Positions 35,276 through 43,732 are shown, numbered from the stretch's first letter. The stretch: DNA of 47,976 nt from an uncultured Collinsella sp. (GCA_902461085.1 CABPWH010000006.1:1-47976), one strand, 5' to 3'. The notes: a model not told the origin generated them from the letters alone. Numbers and translations: made by a program.

Positions 35276-36751
35276 TTGTCACAGTTCACCGATATCAGCC
35301 GCATTAACGTGTGCGGCGGCGACGGCGGAGCCGGATGCATGTCGTTTAGGCGCGAGGCATTTGTCCCCAAGGGCGGCCCCGATGGCGGCGACGGCGGTCG
35401 TGGCGGCAATGTCGTCATCCAGGCCGATGCTCAGCTGTCTTCGCTGATCGATTACCGCTTTAAGCATCACTTCCGCGCCGAGCGCGGCACGCACGGGCAG
35501 GGTGCCCGTCGTAACGGTAAGAGCGGCGAGGACCTGATTCTCAAGGTCCCTATGGGTACCGTGGTGCGCGAGCTCGACCCCGAGACGCAGACCCCGATGT
35601 TCGAGATTGCCGACCTCGTTCACGATGGCGAGCGCGTTGTCGTGGCGCCCGGCGGTGCCGGTGGTCTGGGCAATACGCACTTTGTGACGTCGGTGCGCCG
35701 CGCGCCCGCGTTCGCTCAGCTGGGCGAGCCGGCCGAGGAGCACTGGATCGAGCTCGAGATGAAGCTTATGGCCGATGCCGCGCTCGTGGGCTTTCCCTCG
35801 GTGGGTAAGTCATCGCTCATTGCGCGCATGAGTGCCGCCCGCCCCAAGATCGCTGACTACCCGTTTACCACGCTCGTGCCGAACCTCGGCATGGTGCGTG
35901 CCGGCGAATATTCTTACGTCGTTGCCGACGTCCCCGGTCTCATCGAGGGCGCGAGCGAGGGCAAGGGCCTGGGTCACCAGTTCCTGCGCCACATTGAGCG
36001 TACGGCTCTGATCATGCATGTCGTCGACATGACGGGTGGTTTTGAGGATCGCGATCCGGTCGAGGACTATCGCATCATCAACCGCGAGCTCGAGCAGTAT
36101 GGCGCCGAGCTTTCGGAGCGTCCGCAGATTGTCGTTGCCAACAAGTGCGACGCGCCGGGCACGGCCGATAAGATTGCCGACCTCAAGCGCGCAGCGCTCG
36201 ACGATGGCCATATGTTCTTTGCCGTGTCTGCCGTGACGGGCGCCGGCCTCAACACGCTGATGCTTGCCGTGGGTGAGCAGGTGGCTAAGCTGCGCGCCGA
36301 GCTGGCGGTCTCCGATGAGCCGGTCGACCTGCGCGACGATGAATGGGAGCGCCGTCGCCTGCAGCGAGAGAAGCGTTTCCGCATTGTCCAGGAAGAGCCC
36401 GGTGCCTTCCGCGTGGTCGGTCGTGCCATCGAGCGCATGGTCATTCAGACCGACTGGGAAAATGAGGAAGCCGTCATTTACCTGCAGCATAAGTTTGCGC
36501 GTATGGGTGTTGACGATGCGCTCGAGAAGGCCGGTTGCCGTGCGGGCGACGAGGTCCGCATTTGCCAGCGCGCCTTTGACTTTGAGGGCGCCGAGGACTT
36601 CTCGGAGTACGAGGAGCTCGAGGATGCTGGCGAGGACGTTGCCGTTGAAGCCATTGACGTGGCCGATGCTGCGGATGAGGGCGTCGAGGTTGTCGATGCG
36701 ACGGATGCAGCGGATGCCGCGGGCGATACCGAGACACCGGAGGGCGAGTAA
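35276..36751 (+). CDS. obg: GTPase Obg (CgtA), ribosome assembly
   Basis: A large-subunit assembly and stress GTPase. The 491-residue product has the glycine-rich Obg fold (GGDGGAGCMSFRREAFVPKGGPDGGDGGRGGNV), then the G domain with G1 GFPSVGKS at 172-179, DVPGLIEGA as G3 and NKCD as G4, and a C-terminal OCT domain (RFRIVQEEPGAFRVVGRAIERMV). The last 50 residues are a highly acidic, Ala/Asp-rich tail. The TTG start at 35276 has AGGAGG eight bases upstream. Followed by nadD after three bases. Confidence 0.95.
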   Translation: MSQFTDISRINVCGGDGGAGCMSFRREAFVPKGGPDGGDGGRGGNVVIQADAQLSSLIDYRFKHHFRAERGTHGQGARRNGKSGEDLILKVPMGTVVRELDPETQTPMFEIADLVHDGERVVVAPGGAGGLGNTHFVTSVRRAPAFAQLGEPAEEHWIELEMKLMADAALVGFPSVGKSSLIARMSAARPKIADYPFTTLVPNLGMVRAGEYSYVVADVPGLIEGASEGKGLGHQFLRHIERTALIMHVVDMTGGFEDRDPVEDYRIINRELEQYGAELSERPQIVVANKCDAPGTADKIADLKRAALDDGHMFFAVSAVTGAGLNTLMLAVGEQVAKLRAELAVSDEPVDLRDDEWERRRLQREKRFRIVQEEPGAFRVVGRAIERMVIQTDWENEEAVIYLQHKFARMGVDDALEKAGCRAGDEVRICQRAFDFEGAEDFSEYEELEDAGEDVAVEAIDVADAADEGVEVVDATDAADAAGDTETPEGE

Positions 36752-36754
36752 GCC

Positions 36755-37432
36755 ATGTCGCTGCGCGGTGGAATCGGTCTGCCCGAGCTTCCTCTAGAGG
36801 ACGGGCAGGAGTTTAGGCTCGGCATTATGGGTGGCACCTTTGATCCCATCCATTACGGGCACCTGGTGACCGCCGAGCAGGCGCGCGAGTCGCTCGACTT
36901 GGACGCTGTGCTCTTTATGCCGGCGGGTTCTCCTGCCTTTAAGCTTGACAAGCCGGTGACGCCTGCCGAGGACCGTTATGCCATGACGGTCCTCGCCACC
37001 GCCGCGAACCCGGCCTTTTTGGCGAGCCGGTTCGAGATCGACCGTCCGGGTGTAACCTATACGGCCGATACGCTTCATGCCCTTCGCGACTTTTACCCGT
37101 CGCAGGTAAAGCTCTACTTTATTACGGGCGCCGACGCGATTATCGATATTGTGACTTGGCATGATGCCGAACGAATCGCTGAGCTTGCTACCTTTATTGC
37201 GGCGACGCGACCGGGCTTTGATATCGATACGGCGCGTGCCCGAATCAAAGAGTCGGGGCTGCCGTTCGACGTGCGCTATATTCAGATTCCGGCGCTGGCG
37301 ATCAGCTCGACGAACATTCGCAAGCGTGTTGCCCGCGGTATGAGCGTGCGCTATCTTACGAGCGAGTCCGTGCTCGGCTACATTCGCAAACGCAGGCTAT
37401 ATGCCGATTTGGGCCAAGAAGATTTTGAGTGA
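36755..37432 (+). CDS. nadD: Nicotinate-nucleotide adenylyltransferase
   Basis: Transfers AMP from ATP to nicotinate mononucleotide in NAD synthesis. The 225-residue product has GIMGGTFDPIHYGHL at 23-37 with the nucleotidyltransferase HxGH motif, and ISSTNIRKRVARG, the second ATP-binding motif. About 20 residues lie before the first strand, a little longer than usual. Its start is three bases after obg, so it is translationally coupled. Confidence 0.95.
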   Translation: MSLRGGIGLPELPLEDGQEFRLGIMGGTFDPIHYGHLVTAEQARESLDLDAVLFMPAGSPAFKLDKPVTPAEDRYAMTVLATAANPAFLASRFEIDRPGVTYTADTLHALRDFYPSQVKLYFITGADAIIDIVTWHDAERIAELATFIAATRPGFDIDTARARIKESGLPFDVRYIQIPALAISSTNIRKRVARGMSVRYLTSESVLGYIRKRRLYADLGQEDFE

Positions 37433-37444
37433 TGGGGGTCTACG

Positions 37445-38053
37445 TTGTCGGTAGAGGATCAGTTTGAGGGCGATGAGCGCGCGCTGCTCAAGCGCATTCA
37501 AGAGCTGCTCGATGTTCGCATGAAGGATAAGCGCAAGCGCTATGTGCATTCGCTGGGTGTTGCCGAGACCGCACTTCATCTGGCCGAGGTCTACGGCGTT
37601 GACCGCTTTGATGCCGCTGCCGCCGGCCTGATCCATGACTGGGACAAAGTGCTCTCCGACGACGAGCTGGTCACGCGCGCTCTGCATTACGGCATTAAGA
37701 TTGCCGGCTCTCCTTCCGCCGCGACGCCGCTTTTGCATGGCCCTGTTGCCGCCTATGAACTTCCGCAGCTTTTTCCCGAACTGTCGCCGGCCGTTTTCCA
37801 GGCTGTCGACCGTCACACCGTGGGTGACTGCGACATGACGCCGCTCGATATGGTGGTCTTTGTGGCCGATGCCATCGAACCCAACCGCCACGGCGATTAT
37901 GCCCATGCGCTGCGCAAGATGGTGGGGAAGTCCTCACTCGACGAGTTGTTCTTCTCCTGTTTTGCGCAGGGTCTGGTCTATGTGATCCAGTCCGGGCGCT
38001 ATCTTTATCCCACGGCTATTTCGATTTACAACCATTACGCCCAGCTGCGCTAG
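37445..38053 (+). CDS. yqeK: HD-domain Ap4A hydrolase YqeK
   Basis: A symmetrical bis(5'-nucleosyl)-tetraphosphatase family member, breaking Ap4A to two ADP and so limiting alarmone level. The 202-residue product has the metal-binding HD signature: His35, and His64-Asp65 in LIHDWDK, with further HxxxG (LLHGPVAA) and DAIEPNR motifs typical of YqeK. TTG 37445 with GGGGG upstream, 12 bases after nadD. The nadD-yqeK-rsfS order is conserved widely in Gram-positive bacteria. Confidence 0.92.
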   Translation: MSVEDQFEGDERALLKRIQELLDVRMKDKRKRYVHSLGVAETALHLAEVYGVDRFDAAAAGLIHDWDKVLSDDELVTRALHYGIKIAGSPSAATPLLHGPVAAYELPQLFPELSPAVFQAVDRHTVGDCDMTPLDMVVFVADAIEPNRHGDYAHALRKMVGKSSLDELFFSCFAQGLVYVIQSGRYLYPTAISIYNHYAQLR

Positions 38054-38080
38054 CTCGGGCTGACTAGAAAGAGGTATTCC

Positions 38081-38536
38081 ATGGCCGACGAGACCATGAC
38101 CGACGAGCAGATTCTTGAAGGTGTGGAGCACAAGAGCTTCGCCGCCACGTCCGACCGCACTGCCGCCTCGCTGTCCGCGAGCGGTGTCGCCGCCGAGGAT
38201 GTCGCCCGCGCCGCCGCGCAGGCCGCCTACGACAAGAAGGGCGAGGACGTTCAGGTGCTCGACCTGACCGAGCTTTCCGATGTGTGCGACTACTTTGTGC
38301 TCGCCACCGGTACCAACAACCGCCAGGTCGATTCTATCGTCGACGAGATCGAGGAGAAGGTCGCCGAGGCTTGCGGCGAGCACCCGTTCTCCATCGAGGG
38401 TCGCGAGCAGAAGACCTGGATGCTCATGGACTATGGTTCGGTTGTCGTCCACGTCTTCACTCCCGAAGCCCGCGACTTCTACCGCCTCGAGAAACTCTGG
38501 GGAGACGCCCCCCAGCTCCCCCTCAACCTCCTCTAG
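38081..38536 (+). CDS. rsfS: Ribosome silencing factor RsfS
   Basis: Binds L14 on the large subunit and blocks joining of subunits when nutrients are short. The 151-residue product has an N-terminal extension of about 35 residues, then the DUF143 fold with VLDLTELSDVCDYFVLATGTNNRQVDSIVDEI and WMLMDYGSVVVHVFTPEARDFYRLEKLWGDAP. It is the last gene of the block, followed by a degenerate REP unit beginning at the last base of its stop and then by a clear terminator. Confidence 0.94.
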   Translation: MADETMTDEQILEGVEHKSFAATSDRTAASLSASGVAAEDVARAAAQAAYDKKGEDVQVLDLTELSDVCDYFVLATGTNNRQVDSIVDEIEEKVAEACGEHPFSIEGREQKTWMLMDYGSVVVHVFTPEARDFYRLEKLWGDAPQLPLNLL

Positions 38537-38564
38537 TAGCTCATTTGAGACGGGGTTAGCTACC
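38536..38564 (+). repeat. Degenerate REP unit at the rsfS stop codon
   Basis: Reads GTAGCTCATTTGAGACGGGG, then TTAGCTACCC, a shortened and mutated form of the REP core. It begins at the last base of the rsfS stop codon, and its own TAG gives a second in-frame stop immediately after the first. Confidence 0.6.
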
Positions 38565-38576
38565 CTCACGCATATC

Positions 38577-38619
38577 GCCGGGCAGTTGCGGTTTTCCGCA
38601 CCTGCCCGGCTTTCTTTTT
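38577..38619 (+). terminator. Terminator of the nadD-yqeK-rsfS block
   Basis: A two-part stem: nine bases (38577-38585 with 38602-38610) and five bases (38587-38591 with 38596-38600) around TTTT, followed by TTTCTTTTT. Confidence 0.9.
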
Positions 38620-38626
38620 GCCCAAA

Positions 38627-38659
38627 GTAGCTAATTTGGGACGGGGCTTTTTTAGCTAC
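38627..38659 (+). repeat. Solitary REP unit upstream of the RAYT gene
   Basis: One complete 33-base REP unit: GTAGCTAA at one end, TTAGCTAC at the other, pairing as an eight-base stem around the GGGACGGGGC core. It begins with the GTAG tetranucleotide and has no inverted partner nearby. It ends about 100 bases before the transposase start. Confidence 0.85.
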
Positions 38660-38760
38660 TACCTACCGTTCGCCGATAGAAGCGAGTTGCGGTTCATTGC
38701 GTGATATTTAGCTTTCCGACTCGGGTAACGTATTTGTTATCTGTAGAGGAGGAGATGCGT

Positions 38761-39510
38761 ATGACTCGGACCGCGCGGGAAATCTCTGTTTACGGCTATT
38801 ACCATGTCGTCCAAAAGGGCTGTGGTGGTCAGCTGATATTTGAGGATGCCGATGATCGGATATATTTGATTCGGTTGCTTGCCTCGAAATGCCGAAAATA
38901 CGACGTCAATATCATTGCTTGGTGCCTTATGGACAACCATATTCACTTGTTGCTAGATGATGAACATGTTCACCTGAGCGATTGCATGCACTCTGTTACG
39001 ACTGCATATGCGATGTATTTCAACGCGAAAACCGGACGGAAGGGACCAGTTTTTCAGGATCGATTTAAGAGCGTGCCGATTCTTAACGATGATCAGCTGC
39101 TCAACTGTGTGAGATATATTCACGATAATCCTGCGAAAGCCAGGATTGGGACTGCTTCACTATATCGTTGGAGCAGTTTTAGCGAATATATGGGATACCC
39201 GGGTATTTGTATGACTGAATGTGTGCTAGGTTTGCTCGGAGATTCTCAGAGATTTTTTGCTTTCAGTACCTCGGGAGAACCGAATCGATATTGCTTCCGT
39301 GACGGCGCTCATGTGAGCGACATAGATGCACTGGAGTTTGCACAGGCTCTCCTTAAACCGTATGAGCCTCACCACCTTAAAGCTTTGCCTAAAGCCGTGC
39401 GCGACAACTACATCCGTACGCTCAAAAACGAGGGCTTTTCGATAAAGCAGATCGTGCGCCTCACGGGCATCGGTCACTGCACGATTCAGAAGGTCAAGCT
39501 CGATCAGTAG
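38761..39510 (+). CDS. REP-associated tyrosine transposase (RAYT), Y1/HUH superfamily
   Basis: A 249-residue single-strand DNA nuclease of the IS200-like TnpA_REP class, which in other bacteria cuts REP sequences at a GTAG motif. The HUH motif is His60-x-His62 in MDNHIHLLL, and the catalytic tyrosine is Tyr119 in RYIHDNPAKARIG. The C-terminus (about 213-249, IRTLKNEGFSIKQIVRLTGIG) looks like a helix-turn-helix DNA-binding region. ATG 38761 has AGGAGG eight bases upstream; earlier in-frame starts lack support. The gene is AT-richer than its neighbours and lies within 1.1 kb of REP units on both sides. It has no terminal inverted repeats of its own, so it looks domesticated rather than an insertion sequence. 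Confidence 0.9.
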   Translation: MTRTAREISVYGYYHVVQKGCGGQLIFEDADDRIYLIRLLASKCRKYDVNIIAWCLMDNHIHLLLDDEHVHLSDCMHSVTTAYAMYFNAKTGRKGPVFQDRFKSVPILNDDQLLNCVRYIHDNPAKARIGTASLYRWSSFSEYMGYPGICMTECVLGLLGDSQRFFAFSTSGEPNRYCFRDGAHVSDIDALEFAQALLKPYEPHHLKALPKAVRDNYIRTLKNEGFSIKQIVRLTGIGHCTIQKVKLDQ

Positions 39511-39533
39511 CTATTTGGGACAGAGTTTTGTTG
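39507..39533 (+). repeat. Degenerate REP fragment over the RAYT stop codon
   Basis: GTAGCTATTTGGGACAGAG followed by a T-rich stretch is a one-armed, mutated REP. The RAYT stop codon TAG (39508-39510) is the TAG of this GTAG. Confidence 0.55.
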
Positions 39534-39555
39534 CGGCGGGCAAACCGGACATCCG

Positions 39556-39680
39556 GGGTAGTCAATTTGGGACGGGGCTATTTTAGCTACCCTTTGGCTG
39601 ACGGTGAATGAATTAGGCCGAATGAATCTCAACCGATATATAGGGGTAGCTAAAATAGCCCCGTCCCAAATTGACTACCA
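39556..39680. repeat. REPIN element 2, downstream of the RAYT gene
   Basis: Arms 39556-39592 and 39644-39680 match over 36 of 37 positions as an inverted repeat around a 51-base spacer. Compared with the other elements it carries TCA after GTAG and a TATTTT in place of TTTTTT, and both arms carry both changes. The spacer resembles that of element 1. It ends 48 bases from the dinB stop. Confidence 0.9.
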
Positions 39681-39727
39681 ATGCCGTGTCGGACGGAAGG
39701 CAGCAACCCCCCCCCGTCCAAAAAAGA

Positions 39728-40981
39728 CTAGTTATTGAAGCGGGATTGGCGGCCGAAGGATAGGGCGGTGTCGCCGAATTTGTCTCGGACGGCGTCGATG
39801 GCGACGGAGAGGTCGCGGCGGTCGCTGGATTGGGCTCCGCGGTCATCGATCTCGCAGAACAGGTCGGTTTGGATCCCGCCTTGGTGATCGAAATCGCTCA
39901 TGCCGATGCCAGCTAAGCGAACATGCATGCCTTCCTGCCAGATGTTGTCGAGCAGTTCGAGTGCAACCGCCACGAAGATGTTCTCATCGTCGGTCGGATG
40001 AGGCAGCCGGCGCTGTGCCGTACGCCCGCTGCCATACGAATACTTAAGCTTGAGCGTTACCGTGGCACCCGTCAGCCCTTGACGGCGCAGGCGGCGTCCT
40101 ACTGACTCGCCCAACAGCGCAATCGCCGCTTCGATGTCCCCGCGCTCAGTCAAATCTTTCGCAAAGGTGCGTTCATTGCTGACCGACTTGACCTCGCGCT
40201 CTTCATCGAGACTCGTGACTTCGGAGATTTCGAGTCCTAGCGCACGCTGGCGCATGCGTTCGCCGTTGACGCCAAAAATAGAGGCCAAGGTGGATTCCGG
40301 TGCACGTGATAGCTCGCCGAGGGTGTAGATGCGCATGCGGCGCAGTCGCTCCTCGGCCGAGCGCCCGATGCCGCTCATGGCAGATACCGGCAGCGCGGCC
40401 AAAAAGCGCTGCTCGGTTCCGGGACGCACGATGGTCAACCCAAACGGCTTATCCCGCTCGCTTGCGATCTTTGCGACCGTCTTGTTGCAGCCCACGCCAA
40501 TGGAGCACGTCACTCCCAGCGCTGCCACGCGGCCGCTTATACGCCGTGCAACCAGCAGCGGGTCTTCGGGCGCAAAGCGACCCGGTGTGATATCGATAAA
40601 GGCTTCGTCGATGGATACGCGCTCCACGCGCGGCGTCTCCTCGGCAAGAATCGCCATGACCTGTGCGCTCACCTCGCGGTAGCGATCAAAATGCCCATGC
40701 GTCCAAATGGCCTGCGGGCACAGGCGCCGTGCCTCGGCCGAGGGCATGGCAGAGTGCACGCCAAAGCGACGCGCCTCATACGAACACGTGGACACGACGC
40801 CACGCGAATCGGCGTCTCCGCCCACGATGAGCGGCTTTCCGCGCCATTCGGGATGATCGAGCATCTCCACGCTCGCAAAAAACGCATCGAGGTCCATCAG
40901 GCCCACCGCCGGACACGTCCAGGGAGGCGGCGTGACGCCCATGGCATCCTCATAACCGTATGTATGTTCGCGTCTTTCCAT
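39728..40981 (-). CDS. dinB: DNA polymerase IV (Y-family, translesion)
   Basis: An error-prone polymerase that copies past damaged bases. The 417-residue product has LMDLDAFFASVEML, VVSTCSYEARRFGVHSAMP, the catalytic SIDEAFIDIT and the helix-hairpin-helix-like GIGRSAEERLRRM, with a normal little-finger domain. The start at 40981 gives a longer N-terminus than usual; ATG 40942 is an alternative closer to the family. No LexA box of the actinobacterial GAAC-N4-GTTC form is clear upstream. The final QSRFNN does not match the beta-clamp binding motif well. Confidence 0.93.
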   Translation of the reverse strand: MERREHTYGYEDAMGVTPPPWTCPAVGLMDLDAFFASVEMLDHPEWRGKPLIVGGDADSRGVVSTCSYEARRFGVHSAMPSAEARRLCPQAIWTHGHFDRYREVSAQVMAILAEETPRVERVSIDEAFIDITPGRFAPEDPLLVARRISGRVAALGVTCSIGVGCNKTVAKIASERDKPFGLTIVRPGTEQRFLAALPVSAMSGIGRSAEERLRRMRIYTLGELSRAPESTLASIFGVNGERMRQRALGLEISEVTSLDEEREVKSVSNERTFAKDLTERGDIEAAIALLGESVGRRLRRQGLTGATVTLKLKYSYGSGRTAQRRLPHPTDDENIFVAVALELLDNIWQEGMHVRLAGIGMSDFDHQGGIQTDLFCEIDDRGAQSSDRRDLSVAIDAVRDKFGDTALSFGRQSRFNN

Positions 40982-41097
40982 GTCATGAGTATACCGCGCA
41001 GCTCATGTGGGGTGCGTGTATGTGCTTGCAAATCCCGAATTCTTGTCTAAGATATGGATTTGCCCTCGACTACACCGAAGAAGTTGGTCTCACGGAC

Positions 41098-41126
41098 TTC
41101 ACCTGCCCGCGTCGATGGCGTATTAT
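41098..41126 (+). promoter_or_regulatory. Promoter of the rpsP operon
   Basis: TTCACC at 41098-41103, a 17-base spacer and TATTAT at 41121-41126, about 55 bases before rpsP. The region between dinB and rpsP (about 200 bases) otherwise shows no gene. Confidence 0.55.
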
Positions 41127-41182
41127 GTTCAACTGTTTGTTTGTAGTTGCAGCCTAAAGCTGCTTGGTTGGAGGAGTTTCCT

Positions 41183-41524
41183 TTGGCAGTCAAGATTCGC
41201 CTTGCTCGTCACGGCGCTAAGAAGCGTCCGTACTACCGTGTCGTCGTCGCCGATTCCCGCGCCCCGCGTGACGGTCGTATCATCGAGGAGGTTGGCCGCT
41301 ACAACCCGATGACCGCCCCCAAGACCATCAACCTCGACCTCGAGAAGATTGCCGACTGGCAGTCCAAGGGCGCTCAGCTCACCGACGCCGTCGCCGCTCT
41401 GGTCAAGGCCGCCAACGAGGGCGAGAAGACCGAGACCGTCGTCAAGAAGTCCAAGAAGCAGCTCGCCAAAGAGGCCGAGGCCGCTAAGGCTGCCGCTGAG
41501 GCCGCTGAGGGCGCCGAGGAGTAA
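41183..41524 (+). CDS. rpsP: 30S ribosomal protein S16
   Basis: A 113-residue small-subunit protein that helps assemble the 16S 5' domain. AVKIRLARHGAKKRPYYRVVVADSRAPRDGRIIEEVGRYNP is typical. TTG 41183 has GGAGGAG six bases upstream. The C-terminal 35 residues are a Lys/Ala/Glu-rich extension beyond the usual core. It leads the rpsP-khpA-rimM-trmD-lepB order. Confidence 0.96.
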   Translation: MAVKIRLARHGAKKRPYYRVVVADSRAPRDGRIIEEVGRYNPMTAPKTINLDLEKIADWQSKGAQLTDAVAALVKAANEGEKTETVVKKSKKQLAKEAEAAKAAAEAAEGAEE

Positions 41525-41527
41525 ATC

Positions 41528-41812
41528 GTGCCTGAGGTTGACGCTGCACAGCTCGAGGGTGAGGCAATGCTCTCAGATCGCATCGCCGATCTCGTCGAAT
41601 ATCTCGTTGTTCAGATCGTCGACGACCCGGATTCCGTGAGCCTTGAGGTCATCGATGGTGATGACGCCTCTACGATTGAGGTTTCGGTTGCCGAGGATGA
41701 CGTCGCTAAGGTCATCGGCCGTCGTGGCCGTACCATCAAGGCCATTCGCACGCTCGCCCGTGCGCTGGCCGCTCGCCTCGACACTGCTGTCGAGGTAGAG
41801 GTTCTGGGCTAG
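41528..41812 (+). CDS. khpA: KH-domain RNA-binding protein KhpA
   Basis: A 94-residue protein dominated by a single KH fold with the GxxG loop IGRRGRTIKAIRTLARALAAR. In other Gram-positive bacteria KhpA works with KhpB as an RNA chaperone in cell division and envelope control. GTG 41528 with GAGGAG inside the end of rpsP, so translation is coupled. The rpsP-khpA-rimM order is widespread. Confidence 0.9.
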   Translation: MPEVDAAQLEGEAMLSDRIADLVEYLVVQIVDDPDSVSLEVIDGDDASTIEVSVAEDDVAKVIGRRGRTIKAIRTLARALAARLDTAVEVEVLG

Positions 41813-41816
41813 GACC

Positions 41817-42338
41817 TTGAGGTCCCAGTACAAAAACATCGCCCGTGTGGTCAAGCCGCACGGAAGGAAGGGGGAGGTCCTCGCGCAGCCGCTGCGGGGG
41901 CTTCCTTCTGTATTAGAGCCGGGTATGCGCGTCGCCCTGACGCCGCTGGCGCTCAAGCGCGACCGCTTTTGCACGGTCGTGTCCGTCACCGATACGGGCG
42001 ATGGCGATCTGGTCTCGTTTGAGGGCATTGACGACTTGACGGCCGCCGAGGGCATCACGGGATGCTACGTGCTGGCAAATCGTGACGATTTTGAGCTCGA
42101 TTCGCTCGACGCTGCCTATACCGACCTGATGGGTCGCGAGGTGGTCGACGAGCGCTTCGGTTCGCTCGGCACGATCGTCGAGATCATGTCGACGCCCGCC
42201 AACGATGTTTGGGTTGTCGAGGGTGATCGGTACGGCGAGGTACTGATTCCCGTGATCGAGCAGGTCGTGCTCGATCTTCCCGACACAGGAACAATTTCCG
42301 TCCACGTTATGGACGGCCTGATCGATATGGACAAGTAG
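41817..42338 (+). CDS. rimM: 16S rRNA processing protein RimM
   Basis: A 173-residue factor that binds S19 during maturation of the small-subunit head. ARVVKPHGRKGEVLAQPLRG, the RimM N-domain motif, and a PRC-barrel with VVDERFGSLGTIVEIMSTPANDVWVV and EVLIPVIEQVVLDL are visible. TTG 41817 is used; no better start lies inside. It is four bases after khpA. Confidence 0.92.
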   Translation: MRSQYKNIARVVKPHGRKGEVLAQPLRGLPSVLEPGMRVALTPLALKRDRFCTVVSVTDTGDGDLVSFEGIDDLTAAEGITGCYVLANRDDFELDSLDAAYTDLMGREVVDERFGSLGTIVEIMSTPANDVWVVEGDRYGEVLIPVIEQVVLDLPDTGTISVHVMDGLIDMDK

Positions 42339-42348
42339 GGAGGACAAC

Positions 42349-43107
42349 ATGCTGATCGAGACCCTTTCGGTCTTTCCCGAGATGTTTGAGCCCGTCATGT
42401 CCACATCGATCTTGGGCCGCGCCCGCAAGGCCGGCCTTTTTGATTTTAAGGCGTATAACCTGCGCGACTGGACGCACGACCGCCATCGTACTGTCGATGA
42501 CGAGCCGTACGGCGGCGGGCAGGGCATGCTCATGAAGGTCGAGCCTATCGCAGAGGCCATCGAGGCCATTAGCGCAGAGGGTCCCAAGCCCACTGTGGTG
42601 TTCTTTACCCCCTGTGGCGAGCCTTTTACGCAGCGTGTGGCCGAGCGCCTGCTCAAAAGTGAGCGCCTGCTGTTTGTGTGCAGTCGCTACGAGGGCGTCG
42701 ACGAGCGCGCGTATGCGTATGCCGATGAGCGTCTGTCGATCGGCGACTACGTGCTCACGGGCGGCGAGCTTCCCGCTATGGTCGTTGCCGATGCCGTCGT
42801 ACGCCTGATTCCCGGCGCCCTGGGCGACGAGATGAGCAACGTGGACGAGTCGTTCTCGACCGCCGAGGATGGAGGCCTGCTCGAGTACGCGCAGTATACC
42901 CGTCCTGCCGAGTTCAACGGCGAGGGCGTGCCTCCGGTGCTTGTGAGCGGCGATCACGCCAAGGTCGATGCCTGGCACCGCAAGAATGCCATCGAGCGCA
43001 CCTGTCGCTGGCGTCCCGACCTGATCGAGACGGCGCGGCTCACGCCCGAGGAGCGTGCGTACGCGCAGGAGATTTTGGACGCTTCGTATTCGCAGAGCGA
43101 GGAGTGA
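42349..43107 (+). CDS. trmD: tRNA (guanine-37-N1)-methyltransferase
   Basis: Methylates G37 next to the anticodon of several tRNAs, preventing frameshifts. The 252-residue product shows the SPOUT knot signatures YGGGQGMLMKVEPI, SRYEGVDERA and SIGDYVLTGGELPAMVVADAV, and the C-terminal domain with HRKNAIERT. It starts 10 bases after rimM and overlaps an in-frame GTG of the next gene. Confidence 0.96.
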   Translation: MLIETLSVFPEMFEPVMSTSILGRARKAGLFDFKAYNLRDWTHDRHRTVDDEPYGGGQGMLMKVEPIAEAIEAISAEGPKPTVVFFTPCGEPFTQRVAERLLKSERLLFVCSRYEGVDERAYAYADERLSIGDYVLTGGELPAMVVADAVVRLIPGALGDEMSNVDESFSTAEDGGLLEYAQYTRPAEFNGEGVPPVLVSGDHAKVDAWHRKNAIERTCRWRPDLIETARLTPEERAYAQEILDASYSQSEE

Positions 43108-43109
43108 GA

Positions 43110-43673
43110 ATGGTTCCATCGCAGCATTCCGCGTTGAGGGGCGCTTTTGAGTGGATCGTGGTCATCGCGATCGCGCTCGCGGCCACCTTCTTGATTCGCT
43201 CGTTTGTGGTCGAGCCCTTTGTGGTGCCCACCGGCTCCATGGAGTCCACGATCGAGATTGGCGACCAGATCCTGGCACAAAAGGTGAGCCTCGAGCTCGG
43301 TCAGCCCGTCAAGCAGGGCGATATCGTGGTGTTTCACAACCCCGATGGCACCTCCGAGCATGATGTTCTTGTCAAGCGTGTTATTGCCACGGCCGGCCAG
43401 ACGGTCGACCTGCAGGATGGCAAGGTGGTCGTTGACGGCCAAGCGCTCGACGAGGACTATACGACGGGCATGAGCTGGCCGCTTTCGGTCCAAGCGCCTG
43501 GCACTCAGGTAAGCTATCCCTACACCGTTCCCGACGGGTGCGTGTGGGTGATGGGCGACAACCGCGAAAACTCTGCCGACTCACGCTACTTTGGTCCCGT
43601 CGATCGCTCTGATTTGATCGCTGTGGCACTCGTTCGCTACTGGCCGCTCAACCGCATCGGCGCTATCGACTAA
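43110..43673 (+). CDS. lepB: Signal peptidase I
   Basis: Cleaves signal peptides from exported proteins at the outer face of the membrane. The 187-residue product has an N-terminal span (about 13-30), then the catalytic Ser43 in PTGSMESTI, and Lys89 in VLVKRVIA, the Ser/Lys dyad. MGDNRENSADSRYFGPV is the third family box. ATG 43110 with GGAG upstream is preferred; GTG 43104 is possible. Its placement after trmD resembles the usual Gram-positive neighbourhood, though rplS and rnhB are missing here. Confidence 0.94.
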   Translation: MVPSQHSALRGAFEWIVVIAIALAATFLIRSFVVEPFVVPTGSMESTIEIGDQILAQKVSLELGQPVKQGDIVVFHNPDGTSEHDVLVKRVIATAGQTVDLQDGKVVVDGQALDEDYTTGMSWPLSVQAPGTQVSYPYTVPDGCVWVMGDNRENSADSRYFGPVDRSDLIAVALVRYWPLNRIGAID

Positions 43674-43732
43674 AAACCGCTATAGTACAGTACCTAACCG
43701 TGTAATCGTTTCGACGAGGGGATATTAGAGGC

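Noticed and set aside
38627..39680. An intact IS200/IS605 insertion sequence
   Set aside because: The transposase has RAYT features and a C-terminal extension; no subterminal hairpins at element ends or tnpB partner are seen, while REP units lie in its surroundings.
39681..39719. A segment with GTGTCGGACGGAAGGCAGCA resembling the SRP RNA apical loop, followed by nine C
   Set aside because: The CC before GGAA needed for the conserved stem is missing, no long SRP-like helix can be drawn around it, and it is squeezed between a REPIN and dinB. It could be a degraded fragment at most.
40960..40990. A possible LexA/SOS box near the dinB start (GAACATACATAC on the minus strand)
   Set aside because: The second half does not read GTTC, so it does not match the actinobacterial consensus, and it lies inside the longer dinB reading frame.
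43674..43732. A T-box leader ahead of glyQS
   Set aside because: Only 59 bases are available and no AGGGTGGNACCGCG-like motif or antiterminator is present.
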